A stretch of DNA of 64,000 bases from Cricetomys ansorgei (Eukaryota > Chordata > Mammalia > Rodentia > Nesomyidae): positions 4,190,001-4,254,000 of the forward strand of contig JAMJFZ010001815.1 of NCBI GenBank assembly GCA_026225945.1. Direction: 5' to 3'. The notes below the pieces were generated by a model. It was not told where the DNA came from. It did no database searches and saw only the letters and a list, made by a program, of their open reading frames with translations. Of this stretch, positions 1-11,128 are shown one piece after another. Position numbers and translations under genes: made by a program. The first letter of the stretch is position 1. Each line of letters begins with the position of its first letter.

Positions 1-699
1 GTTAGACCTTCCCCATTTTAATTTAATACATTTTCCTGACAATTTTGCAAGGAAGTGAGTGATAGTCTTCACTGAATGTCCTTTGAAAATGGAAAGTAAG
101 CTTATAACCAAGAACAATTAAATCAGACTATTATAGTAGTTTGGTTAATATGTCTGAACCCTAAGAGCAGAGCTGAAGCCCCTCCCACTGAGCCACTGCA
201 AAGAACGCATGTAACCATAACATTTAGCCTCTCTTTTTATATTTTAGAAATTAAAAGTATTAAGTAAACTGTGAGAAGATCTATAACATCACATGTGATA
301 CCAAGGATGGAGGGCAGATTAAACCACAATTTGTCCTATCTGCAGAGTATGGTGTTTTATGATATTAAAGTATCGTGCACGTAATAAGATGGCAAGAATC
401 TAGTAGACACCAACCACAATTTTTTAAAGTACCAAGCTATGAAATAAGCTGTTGTAATGTTTTGCTTATTCTTACATCAGTGTAAAATCCACAATGAGTC
501 ATTTATTATCAGATAAAACCTACATTTTGTTTAAAGTTGATATTAAATATATGTTTTAAACACCTTTTACTATTTAAAAGGGAAAACATAAATATTAATT
601 AATTTAGACTTTCTTAATTTAAAACTAAGAAAGAATCTTTCTCTCACCCCAGCTTTCCAATTATTTTAAATACTTGATTGTTTTTTTCTTCCTTAAGGG
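1..699. other. Unique AT-rich non-coding DNA
   Basis: I see no recognised repeat, exon-like ORF or RNA gene here. The sequence is AT-rich with ordinary complexity. Confidence 0.5.
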
Positions 700-1180
700 C
701 CAAGGATAATCAGGGCACAATGAATCGCTCAGTTACTCTATCCAATGATCCAACTTTGGCTTCAGGTTGCTATAGCAATTAAATGGGAAAACTGGCAACA
801 AAGCCTAATAAAACTTCATTTAATCCATTATATATGGTTACAGCAAACCAAAGAGCTTCCTACAGACTCTGAAACGGATGCGTCACCTCTGTGGATAAAG
901 AAGTGTTTTGGTGGGAATTTGTTCAGGAAACCCGAAGTACAATTAGACAAATATGTTCACATATCATGTTGCACTGAAGTCTGTGTGAGCCTACAGGCTT
1001 GTCAATGTGCCCTGCTCCTAAATGCCTTTATGCCTGATTAATTGTCAATATCAGGCAGGAGCTTGCTCATTAGCTCCTTGTAGAGCCCATTTGAGATTGC
1101 AATGAGCTTCATTTCCAGATGATATCCTAACTGTTAATAAACTGAATTGCATCTTGTTCTAGTGCCACTATTTCTGGTTG
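700..1180. promoter_or_regulatory. Candidate conserved non-coding element
   Basis: This is a high-complexity, repeat-free block. It is rich in homeodomain-type cores (TGATTAATTG, CATTAGC, TTAATAAAC) and carries two back-to-back inverted repeats: TGCCTGAT/ATCAGGCA at 1031-1038 and 1050-1057, and AGGAGCT/AGCTCCT at 1057-1063 and 1072-1078. A 98-codon ORF (745-1041) overlaps it but has no recognisable domain. The regulatory reading is an inference from composition; cross-species conservation was not tested. Confidence 0.28.
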
Positions 1181-2444
1181 AAAAGAAAAATCTATGAAAA
1201 TCTTGCAAGGGAACTAAATAAATCCAGATTAATCTCTGCTACAGAATTATAGTTCTGGTATTCATGTGTGCTTAGTTAAATATTAACCTGTTCTTGTTTT
1301 TTTTTTATTTATCATGTTTCCAGTCTGTCTGGTGTTTTTCACAGATATACTGATGCATTCAAATAATTTCAAATACACATAAAACAAAATAGCTTTTTGT
1401 ATCTGATAACTTCTTAGGCATACACACATGCACATATTTAGTTTATTATATACATTAAATAACAAATAAATATATATTAAATTATATTAAAATCTTCACA
1501 AAGCAATTGACTGTTACTTTTCTTATGAATTCATTAAAATTATCAGAAGATCAAATAGCATCCCTGTGATTTTATATATATATATATATATACATTTGTG
1601 TGTGTATGTATATATTTTTCTTCATTTTCTTCCCTTCTATTTTTGCATTAAGAATAAAGAACTGATTTTTTAAAAAAATCTCATCATTTAAAATGCTATT
1701 CTCTCAAGAATCTTAGGTTAAATAAAACCCAATATTTCAAATTATCCAAAGCAACTTCTGCAACCACTTTGTTAAACTTATTCCCATTCAATATACAAAA
1801 AGAGGCCAAGGAAGTTCTTTAAGTCAGATAACTATAGCTAGTATTTTCTGAACTAGAAAATATAAAATATGTAAGAAATGCAACCAAATGCGTCCATTTC
1901 CCAGTTTTCCAGAAAGGAGTATATGAGTGTGGCAATGCATGGAATTTTGTTTCAGAAACAGTTACAGATATATTCATTGAGGCATTAGTGTTAGTAAAGA
2001 CTCACAGGCATTGAAGGATGCACATGTGAATCCATCTATAACCGATAGTCATTTCTTGTCATAATCAAAAAGTGATGTCAATCACAAAGCATGCTGCATC
2101 TCTTTCGACAACGAACTGTACGATTTTTAAAAAGTTAAGGGAAAGAAGTGTTTCAGGTGTCAAGTGAACCGATGTGTTGACTAGATCATGGGAGAAGCCC
2201 TGAAGGGACAACACAAGATCTCACACTTTTAAATCATCCATGGGCACAGTCGGGAAACTCCTGTTATATGATCAAACGTTACAGTTGCCTCTAAGACATT
2301 AAAGGGGAAATGATGGAATTTTATATTTGGTTAAATTTTATAAAGTATGAAGATCCATGATTAAAAAGAGCCTCTGTTGATACAATCTTTACATGTCAAT
2401 TGTTCACAGACTATATTTTTTTTCACCCCTTTAAAACAAATCGT
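1181..2444. other. Unique AT-rich non-coding DNA
   Basis: There are no recognisable genes. Apart from a short TA/TG microsatellite, nothing repetitive stands out. Small ORFs on both strands are uninformative. Confidence 0.45.
1571..1617. repeat. (TA)n/(TG)n microsatellite
   Basis: A run of about ten TA dinucleotides passes into TG/TA-alternating sequence. It is a simple repeat with no other signal. Confidence 0.85.
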
Positions 2445-2660
2445 GAGCCGGGTGTTGATGGAGCCCACCTTTAATGCCAGCACGCTAAAGTCAGAGGTCA
2501 GTGGATCTCTGAGTTCGAGACCAATCTCAAAGCAGACCAATTTGAGACTAGCTATCATCTAAAGAGATAGTTTCAGGTTCCAGTTCAGTCAGGCCGACAC
2601 AGAGAAACCCTGTCTCAAAAAATGCAAGCAAAGAAACAAACAAAACAAAACAAAAACAAG
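2445..2660 (+). mobile_element. B1 SINE, diverged
   Basis: It begins with GAGCCGGGTGTTGATGG, has the TTTAATGCCAGCAC A-box region, GGATCTCTGAGTTCGAGACC, and ends with ACAGAGAAACCCTGTCTC followed by an A-rich tail of CAAAA units. This is the full order of the 7SL-derived rodent B1 monomer. A middle segment of about 50 bases is enlarged relative to a standard B1, from an internal duplication or insertion. The element is non-autonomous and depends on L1. Confidence 0.9.
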
Positions 2661-3049
2661 TTTGGGAGATAAATACTATTTTGTAACTTTTCACAGGAAG
2701 CCCAGAAACCAGGGCTCTTTGTTTATTTTTCTATTGATCACTTTTTTTTCAGTATTTAATTTTAAAACTTCCATGACTTCTTTTAATAAATTATGATGTT
2801 GTTTACTATATGCTACCGCAAACATAATGGACCTTTTTTTGTGACTTGATCCATGCCAGCCTCTTCATTTGGTTTATTTTTAGTTTTGATTTGTTGGACC
2901 ATATTTATTTATATTTGTATTTATATCACTTGTTACAAAAGAGAGTTTTGGGTCACCTTTTCCAATGTAACAACTTTAATATTTTTTTATGTTGTCTACA
3001 ACTTTAATTTCACATTAAATATAAATGCAGAGACCTGAACATTGTCTTT
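2661..3049. other. AT-rich DNA, possibly old L1
   Basis: The stretch is T-rich and lies between a B1 and an L1 fragment. It may be a continuation of antisense L1 but I cannot match it securely. Confidence 0.3.
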
Positions 3050-3225
3050 CCCCCACACTGCAGGGAACACATTCAGTCTTTCAGCTTTGAGGGTGATGCC
3101 AGTCATAGGTCTTTAAAAAGAAGCCTCTCAGCAGGTCGAGGATGATCTTCCATTTGTCTTTTGTGACTTTTCATTATTGGTTTTATTATTATCAATAGTG
3201 GTTGTCAAATTTGCAGGATCTGAAG
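3050..3225 (-). mobile_element. L1 fragment (ORF2 region), antisense
   Basis: The plus strand reads like the reverse complement of a mid-to-3' L1 ORF2 segment: an ACACATTCAGTCTTTCA-type start, then a GGTGATGCCAGTCATAGG block, and a T-rich ATCAATAGTGG-like end. It is short and strongly diverged, and probably separate from the larger L1 that starts near 4.6 kb. Confidence 0.5.
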
Positions 3226-3244
3226 TAAGCTAAGAAAACTACCT

Positions 3245-3690
3245 CTGGTAAGATGTGTGAAGGTGTTTCCAGAAAAGAGTATCGGTAGGAGATCCTATCT
3301 CTGAGTGGGCTCCACCTTCTACAGGTGATCCATATGTAAAGAGTAAAGGGAAAGAAATAATATTGTTTGCCTGACTACTATACTTCTTCCTGGTAAGTGC
3401 ATCTATTCCTGTCTACCTCTGTCCTTCACTGACAATGGAATCCAATTCTTTGAGCTTCCAACAGGGACTGAATAACCATGATGCTATGAAAGCCTTCTAG
3501 ATAATTTGCACTAGATTGGGGCTACTGAGGTAGTCAGCACTATGAACTGAGCAGTCCTGGAGTTCTCAGCCTCTGCACTGTGAAGCTGGCCATTGTTGGA
3601 CTACTTAGCACCTATATGTAGACCATTCCAGAAAATCTCAAATATAAATATATTTGGTGTTGCTCCTCAAGGGAATCCTGCCTAATAAGA
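3245..3690 (+). mobile_element. Old LTR-like interspersed repeat
   Basis: It carries landmarks of an old mammalian interspersed repeat with LTR-type ends: GGTGTTTCCAGAAAAGAG, a GGGCTCCACC block, CAATGGAATCCAATTC, and a late TAGACCATTCCAG. It is related to the element at 62.0-62.5 kb. I cannot assign a subfamily, and it is too decayed to show coding potential. Confidence 0.4.
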
Positions 3691-4029
3691 TGTGTGCTCA
3701 ATTCTTGTCAAATCTTTTCTGGGTCTATGAAATTACATAATCATGAGCACAGTCATTATTTTTAGATGCTAAAATCAACTTTGAATAACAAATGCTTAAT
3801 TGAACAACATTTTCTCTAATATCTAGAGCAATTTGATGCACTTACGGTCATTGTAAACAGGTAACTGTTTCTCCACCAATCACAGTTACTTAGTCTCAAG
3901 GAAATGGAGAATTTTATTTACTAACTTGAGAAGAACTTTGTTTAATTTTGGAAACAAGGTCTTCTTGCATGGTATAATAATAATGAAGAATTAGGAAAGT
4001 TTTTTTCTTAGATTTTAAAACTTGATACA
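3691..4029. other. Unique AT-rich DNA
   Basis: Nothing recognisable is present. It holds a small AATAATAAT run and scattered short ORFs without domains. Confidence 0.4.
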
Positions 4030-4380
4030 TAATGTAAAATACCTTCCCATCACTTTTGGGTGGGTATGTGTAGGTGTGTGTGTGTGCAAGAACGTACACA
4101 TGCATGCATTTGTAGGTCAGAGGTCGACTAAGGTTACATTCCTTAGGAGCTATCCAATTTTTGTAAGACAACTCTCACTGGGACCCAGAGTTCAGAGATT
4201 AGGCCAGGCCAGGTGACCAGCAAGCTCCAAAAAGGTGTCTATCTCAATCTACATACCACTGAGGTTACAGACACATGCCTCTGTGCCCTGTCTTTTTCTT
4301 ACCTGCTGCTGGGGATGGAGTTCAGATCCCCATGTTTGTGAAGCAGGCATTTTACTGATTGGGACATCTTCCCTTCCCCC
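4030..4380 (+). mobile_element. Rodent medium-reiterated repeat, URR1-like
   Basis: A GT-rich start is followed by GGTCAGAGGTCGAC, CATTCCTTAGGAGCTATCCA, CTCTCACTGGGACC, TAGGCCAGGCCAGGTGACCAGC, GCTGGGGATGGAGTTCAGATCC and an AAGCAGGCATTTTACTGA end. This order is that of a common rodent repeat I know as URR1-type (hAT-Charlie class). The family name is tentative because no terminal inverted repeats are intact; that it is a repeat is fairly certain. Confidence 0.55.
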
Positions 4381-4857
4381 TGTAACCAGTTCTAAGCAAA
4401 CAGTTCTATGACATCAGGCACATGGATGTCTTGTGTAAATATCACAGTTTTGCTTTCCAGAACAGGCATATCATCCAAAAGAGAAGTTCCACACAAATTC
4501 AGTGTAACTCCCTCTCATCTGCTACCTACTACCCAGGCAGCACCTCTCCTTTCTGTTTGCACTAAATGCCTTTTCTATTTCTTCCCATAAGTAAAACCAT
4601 TGTACAATTTCCCTTCGTGCTTTTGTGTATTTCACGTAAGATTTTATTTTAAAGGTTGATCCATGTTATGGTATGTAACTAACGAATTTTATTCATTTGA
4701 ATGGTGAGTAAGACTCTATTTTAATATACGTAACATATTTTGGATATCCATTCATCTGTCAGGGACATTTGGGTTATTTCAACATTTTGATTATATGATT
4801 AATATTGTAATAAATATTAATGGGCAAGCTTCTTTGATGAGACTTTACTTTTTTTTT

Positions 4858-5108
4858 AAAAAAACTTAATTTTTTTTATTTTACATATTTGAGTATTCTG
4901 TCTGTATGTGTATGTGTGTATGACAGGAATTCTTGGTGCAGGGGAGACCAGAGGTGGGCATCAGGTCCTCTTGAGCTAGAGTTAAAGATGATTGTGGGTC
5001 ATCATATGAGTGCCTACACATGTGATTTTTTTTAACCAGATCTTGGTCCTGGGTATGAGTAGTCAGTGCTCTTAACCAAAGAGCCAGTTCTTTTGTCTTT
5101 TCAGGCCC
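4858..5108 (-). mobile_element. B2/B3-type SINE nested in L1
   Basis: It reads as a reversed tRNA-derived SINE. An A/T-rich tail on the left is followed by ACCAGAGGTGGGCATCAGGTCC, then GTAGTCAGTGCTCTTAACCAAAGAGCC, the complement of the tRNA-like head. The host L1 continues on both sides. It is diverged and includes a small expansion. Confidence 0.75.
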
Positions 5109-5704
5109 TATTTTCACAGTCTATGGATCTGAAATGCCCCTGAAGGCCAACAGATCACAGGCCAATGACAGCATCAGTCTGGGTTCCAATCATCATTGTT
5201 TACAGTGTCTCCAATGGCTTCCCACATTCCCCAACACAGCTTCATTTGTTTTCTTAGTGATAGTCATCCTAAACAGATGTGAAATATTTTGCTTTGCTGG
5301 CTCCTTTCGTATTTTGTCAATGAGTAATATTGTTAACCATTCTTTCTCCCAGCTTGTTGCCCATTTGTATGCCATGCTGGGAGAAATATCTACTTAAAAT
5401 ATTAGTATTTTCTCTAGGGTTGTTTGGTTGTTTCCTTGATTACATTTAATGAGTCATTTGTATATTCTAAAATTTAGCCATTATCAGATGGCTTACAAAT
5501 CTTTTCTTCCCTGCTCTGAAACAACTGCAATTTTTGAGGTCCAAACCTATTTTTCCTTTTATTTTGTCTCTTTTGACACACCTAAGCAATCCACATATGA
5601 TGTCATGAAGCTTTCCTGTGAGACACTGAAACTAGAACACTTTCAGTTTGGATCTTCAATCGCTATTCAGTCATTTAGCATTTGATTTTATTCAAATTTG
5701 ATTT

Positions 5705-5874
5705 AGAGGGATTGGGGTGTGGAGAGGGGTCATGCTTTATGTATGTATAATGGAAGTCAGAGGACAACTTGCTGGAGTGGGTTCTCTCCTGCCACCATCC
5801 AAGTTCTAGGAATCCAATTCAGCAATTCTGGTTGTCAGGCTTGGCAACACTCACTGAGATATTTTGCTGGCCTC
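5705..5874 (-). mobile_element. B3-type SINE nested in L1
   Basis: GGAAGTCAGAGGACAACTTGC, GTGGGTTCTCTCCTGCCACC and GGTTGTCAGGCTTGGCAAC are the reversed B3 consensus, with the tRNA-like head at the right (GAGATATTTTGCTGGCC). Confidence 0.75.
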
Positions 5875-5884
5875 TTGAGTCATT

Positions 5885-6410
5885 TCTTGTCTTTTTAAAA
5901 TACAATATATTCTGATTCCAGTTTTCCCTCCTCCATGTCCTCCAAAATATTCCCCACTTCCCCATACAGCAAAATCCACACTCTTTCTTTTTCTCTCTTA
6001 TTAGAAAACAGACAGAGAAGAAAAACAGCATCAGAAAAGAACAGGAGAAAACAGACAGATATAAAATAAAGAAGCAAAGCAGAATACAGTAAGCACATAC
6101 AGATCCAGAGACACACACATTTGCACACACAAAAATACCTTAAAAATACAAAATTGGAAACCATAAATATAAGCAAAAGACCTATAAGCTAAAATAAGTA
6201 AGCAAATAAATTCCCAGAGAAAGCAGTATAAGACAAAACAATTTTCAAAAAAAAAGCTTTTTTAAAATTGTGTTTTGTGTATGAGACTTGCTGGTCATCT
6301 ACTACCTGGTATGAATCTGCCCATAAGTGTGGCTTGTATACCCAGGTTTCATTCTTCCCATGCATTTGGGGTGGTAGCTTTTCTCTTGTCTAATGCTGCC
6401 TAGAACTTTA
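5885..6410 (-). mobile_element. Rodent L1 (Lx-like) 3' UTR fragment, antisense
   Basis: CTGATTCCAGTTTTCCCTCC, CCATACAGCAAAATCCACAC, TTAGAAAACAGACAG, GAAACCATAAATATAAGC, CAAAAGACCTATAAGC and GTGTGGCTTGTATACCCAGG occur in this order, as in the 3' UTR of rodent Lx-type L1 read in reverse. It lies inside the older L1 and so marks a later, 5'-truncated insertion. Confidence 0.7.
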
Positions 6411-6716
6411 GTAATGTGTTGACTACAAGTGAAGACAGCAGGTATCCCTAAGTTTCTTCATGTCTGAGGGAAATTCCCCTGTTAAATCTTTGACTCTGAT
6501 TTTACATATGGATTTGCAGGCATGGCCTATGTCCTGAGGAACTGAACAACTATTCCTAGCGTATCACTTGTTTATAAAATAGGGCTGATTGCTCTGAATT
6601 TTAATTGCTTTTCTCTTTTTCCATTAATTTTTTTTCTCGTTCCTCAAGGCCTAAAGTTACATCATTGACTTAATTTTTGTTATGTGTGTTCACAGATAAA
6701 ATATTTCCTTTTTTAT

Positions 6717-6815
6717 TTTAAGACAGAGTCTTGCTGTGTATCCCTGGGTAGTCTGGAACTCTCACTATGTTGATCAAGGTGGTTCTAACTTGTGATATAT
6801 ATTACCATATTGGGT
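6717..6815 (-). mobile_element. B1-type SINE fragment, nested in L1
   Basis: AAGACAGAGTCTTGCTGTG followed by CTGGAACTCTCACTATGTTGATCAAGGTGG is the reversed 3' half of an old B1/PB1 element. The 5' part is lost. Confidence 0.65.
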
Positions 6816-7489
6816 TAAATTTCTGTCTTTGTACTGCTTTGCCTGCATCCCATAATATCTGGAATATAGTACTTAATTTTCGTCACATTAAAATTAAATT
6901 TCCATTATTCTTTCTTAACTATTTTGTCAGTTAAGGGTGCTTTCTTGAATTTCTCCACAGTTGTGGAATTTTCTTCTGCTTGTACAAATTTCCAGCCCAA
7001 TTCCACTCACTTCCATCAGCTTTCATACCTCATGAATTCAATCATTTTAAGACTTATTTGAGGCCAAAGTTAGTCTATACTGGACACGGTCCCTGTACAC
7101 TTGAGAAGAATATGCATCTTACTGTTGAGCATAAAGATCTATTTGGATTTCTTAGATACAGCAGATTCAGGATGGAGTTCACCTTCCCTATATCGCTATA
7201 TGTCCTCTGTTCTGTTGCTCTGACCATCTTTGATATCTCTTTATTTATGTGTTCACAGTTTATTATGTGTACCAAAGCTCTAAAGTGAGATGTATCATGT
7301 TTATGTGATTGTTATATAATCTGTGTGAGTTCATGGTTTTTTTTATTAATACATGATGCCCATTTGCAAATTTTATAAATTTTTAATTAAAGACTCATTT
7401 ATCTTTTTCATTTTTCTTTTTGTTAAACATATATATTGTGTAGTGTTATAGCCCTTGTCATTCAAATTATTTGTTTCTCAAATTTAAAA

Positions 7490-7715
7490 TGAGTTTTTTC
7501 TTTTTTTAATTTTAAAATTATTTTAAAATTTTTTTCTTGTCTTATACAACTTGTTGAATACATCTTGCCCCCCTCCTTCCCTCCCCCTACTACCCAGCTC
7601 CCCCATATCCCCCAGATCTACCCCCCATCACTACCCACAAACATCCCCCCTTCTCCCCAGAAAAGAGCCATCCCCCCAGTGTTTGGAGTATATTTCAAAC
7701 TGTTACGCCAACCTA
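7490..7715 (-). mobile_element. L1 3' terminus with C-rich tract, antisense
   Basis: T-rich sequence (A tail in reverse) is followed by a pyrimidine tract with about eleven runs of three or more C. This is typical of the G-rich polypurine tract in rodent L1 3' UTRs read from the other strand. It sits between ORF2 segments of the host L1. Confidence 0.55.
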
Positions 7716-7732
7716 TAATTTTTAAAAGGTTT

Positions 7733-7926
7733 ATTACTTTTATTTTCATTTATGTGTATTTGCAGGTGTGCATGTGTGTGCTCAGAGACCAGAAGAGGCT
7801 GTAGGATACACTGGAGCTGTAGTTACAGGCTGTTTTGAGCTGCTGAACCTGGGTTCTGGGAACTGAACTTTCATCCTTGGTAAGAACAGCAGGTCTTCTT
7901 ATCTACCCAGCCACTTTTCCATCCCC
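7733..7926 (-). mobile_element. B2/B3-type SINE nested in L1
   Basis: The reversed A-rich tail (AAAAGGTTTATTAC), GACCAGAAGAGGCTGTAGG, CTGGAGCTGTAGTTACAGGC and CTGGGTTCTGGGAACTGAAC lead to the tRNA-like head CTACCCAGCCAC. It is diverged but full length. Confidence 0.8.
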
Positions 7927-8838
7927 CAAAATATGAATTTTGATTGAACAGCTTAACCTATTTACATAAAAACAAATGTTGATAAAGACAGACTTGTATG
8001 GTCTTTTTATATTTATCTAGGTGTGTTAGTTCTTATGTCCATAATTTTGTACATGACAGCCTTCTTTTGTGTTTGGTGGATTTTCATAATAATGTTTTGT
8101 TCTTTTAACAACTTCAAAGGCAGCAGCTAAAGGATATTCACAGGAGCCCAAGAGGTATGGTCAGTTAATATGAGGACTCATAGAAAAGAATTATGTAAAC
8201 TCTGCTCATATAAATTTCAAACACCACACATTTATACAATTGGGTAAATAATATATAGGCTTAAAATTGTTTTTCATATTTTTGCCTGAAATCATGTAAA
8301 CAATGAAGACTAGAATTACAAACCAAATTATAGTAATAGTGGTTTTTGCATTTGTCTGTGCATTTATTTTTATAGGAAATAAATTAGTAATTCATACAGT
8401 TTCACATAACTACATAATGTGTTTTTATTTCAACCTGAAGAATTTTCCTGTACAGCAAGCCTAGTTATGAAGAATTCTTTTATCTTAGATTTATCTGGTA
8501 ATGTGATTCCTCCCTTGCTTTGAAGACAATCTTGACAAATATATACTTTCTTTTTGCCCTTTAAATATATCATCCTTATGATCTTCTGGCTTCAGGCTTC
8601 TGATGAGGAATTGGCTAATAATAGTTTTAAAATTCCTTTGTACAAATCAAGTCACTTCTCAGCTGCTTCAAAGAGTATGAGGTTGTTATTAGCTCCTAAC
8701 ACTTTGGTTTTACACATATCAGTGTATACAGTTTGGACCACAGAGAGCTCATTTGAATCTATAGATTCATGTCTTTATTCACATATATAAAATGTCTCAC
8801 AAGTATTATATTTCTTCTTTTTTCTTTCCTTTTTTTCT

Positions 8839-9046
8839 TAAGATCCATTTATTTTACTTTATGTGTATGAGTGTTTGCCTACTTGTTTGTATGTTCCTAG
8901 CTGTCTGCCTAGTGCATGCCGAGGCCAGAAGAGGGCATTACATCCTCCAGAATTAGAGTTTTGGGTGGGTGTGAGCTGCCATGCTGGGAACTAAACTGAG
9001 GTCCTCTGTAACAACAAAAAGTATTCTGAGCCATTTCTCCAGCCTC
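8839..9046 (-). mobile_element. B2/B3-type SINE nested in L1
   Basis: TAAGATCCATTTATTTTAC, GGCCAGAAGAGGGCATTAC, GCTGCCATGCTGGGAACTAA and GAGCCATTTCTCCAGCCTC are the reversed SINE from tail to head. Host L1 sequence resumes after 9050. Confidence 0.85.
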
Positions 9047-9484
9047 GCCTTTCTTTCCCCTGTACACTCATAATGGAATTGTTTGTTTGATTAGTGGTGT
9101 CCTGAAAATTCCCTGTTATATTTACTTTAGTCTTTTCTGTTATTTAGTCTCATAAACCTTAGAGACTTCATATTCAGTACTTCTACAAATCTATTGTTGT
9201 CCGATGCAGAAAACTTCCTTTGGTTCTTTGTATGGTTTGTAATTTTCATCTGGCTGAAGATGTTTTCATTTTTGCACACTTGCCATGCTTCAATTTTTTT
9301 TTGTTTTCTTCTCATATATTTATCAAAAAGGATAGTTATTTTATAATCTCTGTCTAATCAGCAAGTATCTGGGCTCCTTTGGGCATGGTTGATATCTATT
9401 AATTTCACTCCTTTAAACACAACTGCATTTATGAAGCCACACACAACAATCTCATTAGCATTGGTTGTTGTCTGTATTGTTTTG

Positions 9485-9600
9485 GGTTTTGATTTAAGTC
9501 CTTTGTAGCTTACCCAGACTGGTCTGGAATTCTCAGCTTTTCTCACTGAGCCTTCCCAAGTTCTGGGATGATGGGAGTGCTTCACTACACAGCCTCATAT
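9485..9600 (-). mobile_element. Old B1/PB1 SINE
   Basis: TAGCTTACCCAGACTGGTC, TGGAATTCTCAGC and CCAAGTTCTGGGATGATGGG match the reversed B1 body. It is highly diverged, so the subfamily is open. Confidence 0.55.
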
Positions 9601-11051
9601 ATTGATTTTTCTAAGTGCACACATAGGCACCTCTTGGAACTACTTGATGATTGAGTTCAGGCAGTATCACATCGAGGCTGTCTATGATTCTGTCAAAATC
9701 TCCTTCCTCTCTACCTCTGATCGGCTGTTCTTGCTTTGGAATTTCCTTCCTAATATTATCGCTCTGATGATTTAATAGGATGTTGTTAACCACCTTACAG
9801 TTTGTTCTGTTTCTTTTGGTGTTTCAAAGCATCACCTCTCCTGTGCGTCATCTGCAGCTCCTCCCTGACTTGTGTCTATCTTGTACCATTACATCAGAAG
9901 CTGAACTCTTTCAGCATCTACAGTATTATTTCAGAACTATCCTGGAACCACATGTGAGGGGTGGACACAGAAGTTCTGTCTTTTCTTCTATCTTTGGAGT
10001 TCAATAATGGGTACCAGATAAAAAGCACCTCATGTCAGAAGAGTTCAATTGTTATGTTGCATCACACAAAATAAGAAAAGAAAGGAACTCTGGCCCCATT
10101 ATCTGCATATGGCATACCCATAGTCCTTCAGTCCATAGAAAACTTTTCTCAATGAAATCCTTAAAGAAAGAGTTGAGGTTCTCCTGGGTGATGGTGATCA
10201 GCATCTTTTCTTTGTCCTTTAATTACTGGAAAGAACTTTTAGAAAACTTATTTTGTATAGTGTACCTTATATGCAGTTCACTGATTATTTTTAATCAAAA
10301 TTATTTGAAATTTCTTTCTTTCTTTTTTTTTCTTTTCAGGTTTTAGTCTTCCAACAGTGCAAAGACATTTCCCATAGAAGAGATTTTTTTTTTTTCACAG
10401 ATGAATTAATTGCATCTCACGGAAATCATATAAGATTGGTATATGCTCCAGACACATTGCAGTAATCCCAAAATAGAAGAGTCAGAAGATATTCACTTTG
10501 TGAGATTTTATTCAATCCTGATGCATAAATATGAGTCACTTAAAATGTATCAGAGATAGTCATTATTTATAGTTATGTTTTCTTTTCTTGTATAGATATG
10601 TCTTAGCAAAATATATAAGATATGGTATTCGGTATTTCTAAGATATGGTTAAATTTACTGGCCCAACTCTATCTGGGATGTCTAGAGTTGATGAAAGACA
10701 AAAATATCTTTCAAAGAGATTTCTAACTTTTGTTCCAATTTTTTTTCACTGAAAGCAATATTTTGTTTTCTTATATTTGCACCTCTTCCCTACTTATTTC
10801 ATTGACTGAAATTACTTCTAACTTTATTGCAATGTCTTTCTAAGTAGCATCTTGTCATATCATACAATATTATATCTTCATTTCAACCACGAGCATATTA
10901 TATCTGTTTCTACTTACAGAGATACAGCTTAAGGTGCAAACTTTGACCATCAAAATCTAGTATCACTATAATACACTGAGTTCTCATTCTACCAGGACAG
11001 GAGGATGGTATTAACATTGCCATAAAGTACAGAGTAAAGGGTCATGGAGTG
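9601..11051. other. Unique or unrecognised AT-rich DNA
   Basis: The first 400 bases may be further decayed L1 5' sequence. A T-rich run (10310-10337) and a T stretch near 10385-10396 occur. Short ORFs (75 and 104 codons) show no domain. Confidence 0.35.
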
Positions 11052-11128
11052 GTCCAGCTAAGACAGGAGAGCTGTGAGTTTATGAACAACTTGGACTATA
11101 ACACAAAACTTTCTCAAAAATAAATTAT
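11052..11128 (+). mobile_element. Possible B1/B4-type SINE relic
   Basis: AAGACAGGAGAGCTGTGAG, CAACTTGGACTATAACAC and TTTCTCAAAAATAAA resemble the 3' half of an old B1-derived SINE with its tail. Similarity is partial. Confidence 0.35.

Larger units (their letters stand above)
4605..9415 (-). mobile_element. Ancient L1 (L1M-like), antisense, with nested insertions
   Basis: The plus strand reads L1 from its 3' side toward its 5' side. In order it shows TATCCATTCATCTGTCAGGG (about 4745), ACAGATGTGAAATATTTTG (5273), GCCCATTTGTATGCC (5359), TTATCAGATGGCTTACAAATC (5483), GCTGCCTAGAACTTTAG (6394), ACTTGAGAAGAATATGCAT (7099), the segment near 8000-8110, ATCATCCTTATGATCTTCTGGC (8570) and TAATCTCTGTCTAATCAG (9343). 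This follows ORF2 and then sequence 5' of it in the order of old mammalian L1. Seven younger insertions interrupt it. No intact reading frame remains, so it is a dead retrotransposon. Confidence 0.8.
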
